This document shows, in pieces, positions 58,838 to 64,000 of a DNA stretch of 64,000 bases. The DNA is taken from positions 127,975,590 to 128,039,589 of the forward strand of contig NC_133771.1 of assembly GCF_003597395.2 (NCBI RefSeq), read 5' to 3'. How positions within the stretch are numbered: position 1 is the first letter of the stretch; every line of letters begins with the position of its first letter. Under the pieces are notes generated by a model. It was not told the origin of the DNA, did not search any database, and saw only the letters and a program-made list of their open reading frames with translations. This DNA comes from Chelonoidis abingdonii. Its lineage: Eukaryota; Chordata; Testudines; Testudinidae. Made by a program: the position numbers and the translations under genes.

Positions 58838-60969
58838 GCCTAAGGCAGGCAGGCTGAGTAGCTCAATTTCTGTCAAGGGGTGGCAGACTGAGAGTCAGTG
58901 CACAGGAAACATGCCAGAGAGGCGAAGGGAGGAGACAGTGCTGTAGCCTTCTGAGGCTCCAGAAGCTTGATACACTCAGGAGTATGCACAAACAGAGGCT
59001 TGGGTTTCTCTTCTAGCAGTCTTAATGAGTGGCCAGGAGGGGGGCATTTGCTAGGATCCGTGACATCTGGTCTTCAAAGGACTTGTTTATACAAACATCA
59101 GTTTGCAGTGAGCTGGGGTGTGAATCTAACCAGCCGTAGCCTGCCATGCTCTAACAGACTGTGTGAACCCTACTGAAGTGCACAAACTGTTGCTTAGTGC
59201 ACGTTGATCTACTCCTGTTTCAAAGCAAAAACAGTGAGAGAAAAATAAGTCCTTTCTTGGGAGTCCTTCTTTGTCCCAGCTGATTTTTTTTTAACTACAA
59301 ATGATTCTAATCTTAGAATGTGACAGCAAGCCTTCATGAATATGGTTTTCAGTATATCTAACATGATCAGCCAATTAATAATGGATGAGTGAGGGGATGT
59401 AATTTAAAAAATACTAGTAATAAATGACTTGGAACCATCTAATTATTCACCTAACTAGCTTATGTAATGATGTGAACTTATTGTTAGCCTTTTTCCACCC
59501 TCCTTCTTCCCTCCTTTTGTTTGTCCATTGAGATCAGAGGCTGAGTCTTTGTATTTATTTGTAGATGCTTAACTGGGCCCTAAACCTGATATGGGGCTCT
59601 AGGTCATTACATTAGTACAATAATAATAAAAAGAGACTTTCACATGTTATAATTATGCCAAAAGTAATTTTACTGTGTTTCTGCTGCAATTTAAGAGATT
59701 TCGCTTGCTTTTTAAACAAAAAACAGACAAACAAAAACCCCAATAATGAACTAATTATAATTGAACAACATGTTATAATGATTATGAATTAATCATAATG
59801 TTCCTGGAGCTCTATGGCAGAATTCAAGTGTTGCTAATTCTCCTAGTTATTACTTCATGATATCTGCTGTCTTCCAGGTGCTTTTCTGATATTAAATTCC
59901 TGTAGCTGGAAAGTGTATTTTATGAAAAGTTATGGAGCAACAATTTTGATTGAAGTGTGTTACTCACATAGGTTACTATTGCTTAATGTAGCCAACTTGC
60001 ATAATATAAAAAGACTGATTACCTAAAGTTGAATGAAAAAGAATTTTGAAGAACTCTTACATTTCATCTCATAGTATGTTAAATGGCAAAGTAATAAGCT
60101 TGGGGACTTGGACCGTTAGGCAGAAAAAATATGTATTCTTGTATTTCTCTATATTCACATGGCCACAGGACACTTGAAAATAAGACTTTTTTATTATGGG
60201 GCAAGGAATATGATTAGATGAATCACTGAAAGTTTTACTCTCCCCTTTAGAAATACTTTATTTGACATTTTTAAAATGACTTGTTATAAGTATCAAATTT
60301 CTGTTTCAGTCTGAAACTAATTTTCATACCAGTTTGCAATAATTACAATAGGTCTGCTATGAGATATGGCTATACTTAACCATGATGCATTTCTAGTGTT
60401 GTAGCATACTATGCTGTAGGTTGATTTGATGAAAATGTTAAAGCTAGGAACATATTTAAGGGAATTAATAGCCTGGAAAGTTGTTGAATTGACAACACTG
60501 GAGATGGAAGTCTTTTATTTGTTCTCAGGACAGATACTATTCTACCAATATATTTACACACACAACTGGAAGGGAACCTCTTATGAGGCAAGTGATCACA
60601 TCATTTTTCAGCCTGATTCAGTCTTTGTCTTCACTGCTGGGATTATAAGCAAAGATGTCAATTTTTCAGTTATAGAGCTACCTATACTGGTGGCTTTTGT
60701 TATAACTAGAATTAGAGTGGGACCACTAACCCATTTCACCAAACAGTAATCCAATAGTAGCAACTTTCAGTCACTCTTGTGGCCCAGATAAGATTCAAAC
60801 CAATGACTCGGGAATGAAAAGATTTTTCTATTTCATTACAAAACCTTAGGATAATTCAGTCCTTCTGTTTTTCTAGTTGTATAAAATATTACTGAACAAT
60901 TAACTTCCATTCTGCAAATCATAAATGTTAGTTTCTTACATATTCAGCAGGTATAGTATGGTAATATAA
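58838..60969. other. Intronic sequence, no gene seen
   Basis: AT-rich with an A/C-rich stretch at 59713-59738. No repeat family or exon is recognised. Confidence 0.5.
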
Positions 60970-61441
60970 AAATGTATTCTGACTAGATTGGAAAAATTGG
61001 AGAAAGTCCAGAGAAAAGCAACAAAACTGATTAAAGGTCTAGAAAACATGACCTATGAGGGAAGATTGAAAAAATTGGGTTTGTTTAGTCTGGAGAAGAG
61101 AAGACTGAGAGGGGACATGGTAACAGTTTTCAAGTACATAAAAGGTTGTTACAAGGGGGAGGGAGAAAAATTGTTCTTCTTAATCTCTGAGGATAGGACA
61201 AGAAGCAATGGGCTTAAATTGCAGCAAGGGAGGTTTAGGTTGGACATTAGGAAAAACTTCCTGTCAGAGTGGTTAAGCACTGGAAAAAATTGCCTAGGGA
61301 GGTTGTGGAATCTCCATCATTGGGGATTTTTAAGAGCAATTTGGACAAACACCTGTCAGGGATGGTCTAGATAATACTTAGTCCTATCCTGAGCGCAGGG
61401 GACTGGACTTTTTAAGGTCCCTTCCAGTTCTATGTTTCTAT
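60970..61441 (+). mobile_element. CR1 LINE 3' end with tail repeat
   Basis: The frame 60988-61374 encodes the CR1 ORF2 C-terminus (EKVQRKATKLIKGLENMTYE, KLGLFSLEKRRLRGDMVTVF). The 3' UTR ends GGTCCCTTCCAGTTCTATG, then TTTCTATA, the CR1-type microsatellite tail. It is 5'-truncated. An almost uninterrupted C-terminal frame suggests moderate youth. This is a different CR1 subfamily from those at 19.7 and 43.7 kb. Confidence 0.9.
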
Positions 61442-61904
61442 ATTTAGCAAAAAACGCTGAAAAAATGTTACATTTTCTAAAGGTTCCACAGCATCAACAC
61501 TGGCTATTCAGTTCATCCAAACTTTATATTTTGGAAGCCTTTATACAATTGTGCTAGGAAGAAGGGAATGAGAAAGTATGCAGCACTCTGTTACTTCACA
61601 ACCTCATTAATCAGTGTAGTCCTCTAATATTTTAATTAAATATAAATTAGATGCAGAAAGCTATTAAATATCATGTTATGGTTATTTTGTACCCAAAGAC
61701 TCAGTTATGGGTCAGGATACTTTCATCTGTTGACATGTTTACACATCCAAGACCTTATTTTGTAAAAGGCCAAATATGGATGGATTCCTGAGTCCATGCA
61801 CAGCCTTGCTGAAGTCAAAGGGGCTGCATGTGGGCACAGGAGTCTGCCTACACACAGCTTATTGCAGCTTTGGGGCTTAAATTACCAAATTTTTAGAACA
61901 CTTA
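61442..61904. other. Intronic sequence, no gene seen
   Basis: Nothing recognised beyond a short AGTCAAAGGGGCTGCATG dispersed phrase near 61815. Confidence 0.4.
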
Positions 61905-62044
61905 GGGCTTGTCGACACTTATAGCACCAGTGCAGCTGAGCCACTGTAGTGCTTAGTAAAGATGCTATTTATTCCAATGGGAGAGCTTCCCAGAGGTGGT
62001 AGCTGTGTTGACAGGAGAATCCCTACATCACGGGTCAGGTCGAT
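61905..62044. mobile_element. Harbinger-type MITE, left part
   Basis: Starts TTAGGGCTTGTCGACACTTA, the same terminus as at 45494. It runs about 140 bp (CAGTGCAGCTGAGCCACTGT) and is cut off by a CR1 fragment. No right terminus is present. Confidence 0.6.
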
Positions 62045-62335
62045 ATAGGTCTGTAGTTCCAAGGGTTCTCTTTCTTCCCTTTTTAAAATATGGGCACTAT
62101 ATTTGCCTTTTTCCAATCATTCGGGACCTCCCCCAATCACCATGAATTTTCAAAGATAATGGCTAATGGCTCTAAAATGACATCAGCCAACTCCCTCAGC
62201 ACCCTTGGATGCATTAGATCTGGACCCATGGACTTGTGCATGCCCAGCTTTTCTATATAGTCCTTAATCTGTTCTTTCACTACTGAGGGCTGCCCACCTC
62301 CTCCCCATACTGCTCACCTCCTCCCCACATCTATT
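62045..62335 (-). mobile_element. CR1 LINE RT fragment
   Basis: Minus-strand translation gives [20 protein letters not shown] (about 62160-62240) and IIFENSWG-type sequence near 62140, standard CR1 RT motifs. It is short and truncated at both ends, joined to a Harbinger terminus on the left. Confidence 0.8.
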
Positions 62336-63506
62336 TGAATGTATAAGCATTGAATTAAAAATTGATTTATTTAAATGCACAGATATTCAGATACGCTGGT
62401 TTTTACACTCTGTAACTAAAGAGTATAAACATTTTTAATTTTTATGTATTTTATATAATTTCTGAAACGTCTTTTTTTCAAATTTTTGTAAAGCACACAT
62501 TCTCCTTTAAGATATGTATATGTGACACTTTTAATCTTGAAACCAAGCTATTTATTGCATCTGAAATATATGCATATGAAAATATTTATGTGATCATAAA
62601 GTAAATGTGTATGAAAATCACCTTTTAACATGCTTGGATAACTCAGAAATGACAAACAGTTGTTAAAATCTATCTTTAAAGAACTTCACCTTTTCGCAAA
62701 TAATAAGCATGAGGCACTTTAGGCCCAAGGGTAATTGTTCCACAGAATTATAAATTCTTGAAAGTAAGGACTCAGAATGAAAGTATTTTGTCAGTTATAA
62801 CTAGTGTTGCATTCTTTATTATAGCACGTTTTCTAATTCCGATATTATAAGAGGAGTTGGTAGCAATCCTTGTATTTAGGTTGCCTGTAACTTTCTATTA
62901 TAAAGAATTATTTTAACCTTTGCTTTGAGAAACTTTCAAACTTCTGTTTGGATCAGGCCTTGATATTTGGCAGAGGGAACAACATGAGTTTGCAGAAGTG
63001 CCTTTTCTTTATGTCATGAAAGTCTGGTTAGCTTTGGCTGAGATATAAAAATATTGAAAGTTGCTGTTTCGCTTCTCTTGCTTAAATTCAAGGGAAAGAT
63101 TATGGCAGCACTGTTCTGAGAATACCTGAGAGCTTCCTGAACAGCTATAGCTGGGGGGTGGGAAAGGAGAAAAAGCCAGGTTAACCTATGCCTGGACCTG
63201 TTCCATGGCTCTAGTGGCATATGGTGTCCCTCCCACCCCCCGTGATGGCACACATGGGGTAGGAACCAGGCTGGTCTCCTCCCCACGGTAAACACCACTT
63301 TTTATTGGCAGACCTACCATCTTGTTCCAGAAACCTGTTTTTGCCCACCTATGTTTTCCACCCACCCTGTCTCCAAGGAATAGGAACTCACCCAACATGC
63401 AAGTTGCAGCAGGGAGGAGAGAGAGAGGGTGTGCATCATGCCAGGTTCCTCCCAGCTACCCCACCTAGCCCTAATGTCCCAGAACACCTGTGTGCTGTAA
63501 GTTAAT
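62336..63506. other. Intronic sequence, no gene seen
   Basis: AT-rich to 63000, more GC-rich after. Nothing recognised. Confidence 0.45.
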
Positions 63507-63665
63507 GTATCAGAGGGGTAGCCATGTTAGTATGGATCTGTAAAAAGTGACAAAGAGTCCTGTGGCACCTTATAGACTAACAGACGTATTGGAGCATAAG
63601 CTTTTGTGGGTGAATACCCACTTCGTCAGACGCATGTAGTGGAAATTTCCAGAGGCAGGTATAAA
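63507..63665. mobile_element. Common dispersed repeat, class uncertain
   Basis: Contains AGAGGGGTAGCCATGTTAGT, GTCCTGTGGCACCTTATAGA, CATAAGCTTTTGTGGGTGAA and CCCACTTCGTCAGACGCATG, which I recognise as a very abundant reptile repeat. Its class (SINE-like or part of a larger element) cannot be settled here. No Pol III boxes are evident. Confidence 0.6.
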
Positions 63666-63740
63666 TTTGAAAATTTGACACCATCAGCTCAGGATTAAGC
63701 AAAGACTGTGAATGGCTAACCAGCTACAAAAGCAGTTCTT

Positions 63741-64000
63741 CTTCGAGTGCTTGCCCATATCCATTCCAGTTAGGTGTGTGCACGCCGCGTGCACGTTCGT
63801 CGGAAGATTTTTACCCTAGCAACACTCGGTGGGTTGGCAGGGCGCCCCCTGGAGTGGCGCTGCTATGGTGCCGGATATATACCCCTTTCTTATGAGGAGG
63901 GGAAGAAGGTGGGTAAAATTGACGACATATTCCTGAACCACTTGGCGACAATGTTTTTGACCCTTCAGGCATGGGCGCTCAGCCAAGATGCAACTGCTTT
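63741..64000 (+). mobile_element. Second DIRS-type left terminus (cut by window end)
   Basis: From CTTCTTCGAGTGCTTGCCCA through CTAGCAACACTCGGTGGGTT and GATATATACCCCT the sequence matches the DIRS left terminus at 32801. It is preceded by GTT. After about 63883 it diverges from the first copy, so it is either a non-autonomous derivative or a rearranged element. The rest lies outside the window. Confidence 0.82.

Larger units (their letters stand above)
18177..64000 (+). other. PACRG: PACRG intron 1 (partial)
   Basis: The intron starts at GTACGT (18177) and reaches the window end, so it is at least 45.8 kb. None of the six frames contains the conserved PACRG core that follows the first exon. 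All other features to the right lie within this intron. Confidence 0.78.

Noticed and set aside
1..64000. CRISPR array, operon, phage or bacterial defence system
   Set aside because: No evenly spaced direct repeats, no co-directional dense genes and no ribosome-binding sites; composition and repeats are vertebrate.

Overview
The window is vertebrate nuclear DNA, most likely from a turtle, probably a hidden-necked (cryptodiran) one. It is rich in CR1 LINEs, including a young copy of more than 4 kb. It also carries a tRNA-derived SINE whose tail resembles a CR1 3' end, as in the tortoise Pol III/SINE. A DIRS-type tyrosine-recombinase retroelement, Harbinger and hAT DNA transposons, Tigger-like MITEs and an old MIR SINE are present too. 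There is no bacterial, organellar or viral gene layout. Nearly all open reading frames are short and are either chance frames or broken transposon genes.

The only host genes I can support are two head-to-head first exons in a GC-rich island near 17.0-18.2 kb. On the minus strand a 7-nt coding segment (ATGATAG followed by a GTGAGT donor, 17439-17445) matches the unusual first coding exon of PRKN (parkin). On the plus strand a 49-codon exon (18030-18176, donor GTACGT) encodes a PACRG N-terminus, starting MVAEK and ending GFTVKAMMRNSV. The two start codons lie 584 bp apart and share a promoter with an RFX X-box, two CACGTG E-boxes, an NRF1-like palindrome and a ZNF143-like element. Positions 1-17438 are therefore PRKN intron 1 and 18177-64000 are PACRG intron 1. 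Neither second exon is visible.

PRKN intron 1 side (1-17.4 kb): a Tigger-like MITE (3.0-3.9 kb), a CR1 fragment (5.5-7.0 kb) abutting an hAT-like repeat, a long hairpin (9.13-9.24 kb), a MIR (11.2-11.4 kb), an old CR1 (13.5-14.0 kb), an hAT-like terminus (14.3 kb), an inverted-repeat element (16.3-16.4 kb) and a TA-flanked MITE (16.9-17.0 kb).

PACRG intron 1 side (18.2-64 kb): a CR1 3' end (19.7-20.3 kb); several copies of a dispersed inverted-repeat element with tRNA-like modules, one split by the long CR1 at 23.6-27.9 kb; a Harbinger MITE (28.3-29.0 kb); a second Tigger-like MITE (29.8-30.2 kb); and a 5.9-kb DIRS element with inverted termini and an internal complementary region (32.8-38.7 kb). 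These are followed by an apparent solo LTR (39.3-40.1 kb), a 1.1-kb TIR element with a long hairpin end (41.0-42.1 kb), and an hAT transposase relic cut by a CR1 (42.2-44.0 kb). Next come two abutting Harbinger elements (44.8-49.3 kb), the second with DDE transposase and MYB-like genes plus a SINE inside. Two L2/L3-type LINEs lie tail to tail (51.9-55.7 kb), followed by more CR1, an hAT MITE with a perfect 8-bp target duplication (56.9-57.2 kb), and a second DIRS terminus running off the window end. All transposon genes seen are interrupted, so the working biology here is the PRKN/PACRG promoter; the rest is intronic repeat history.
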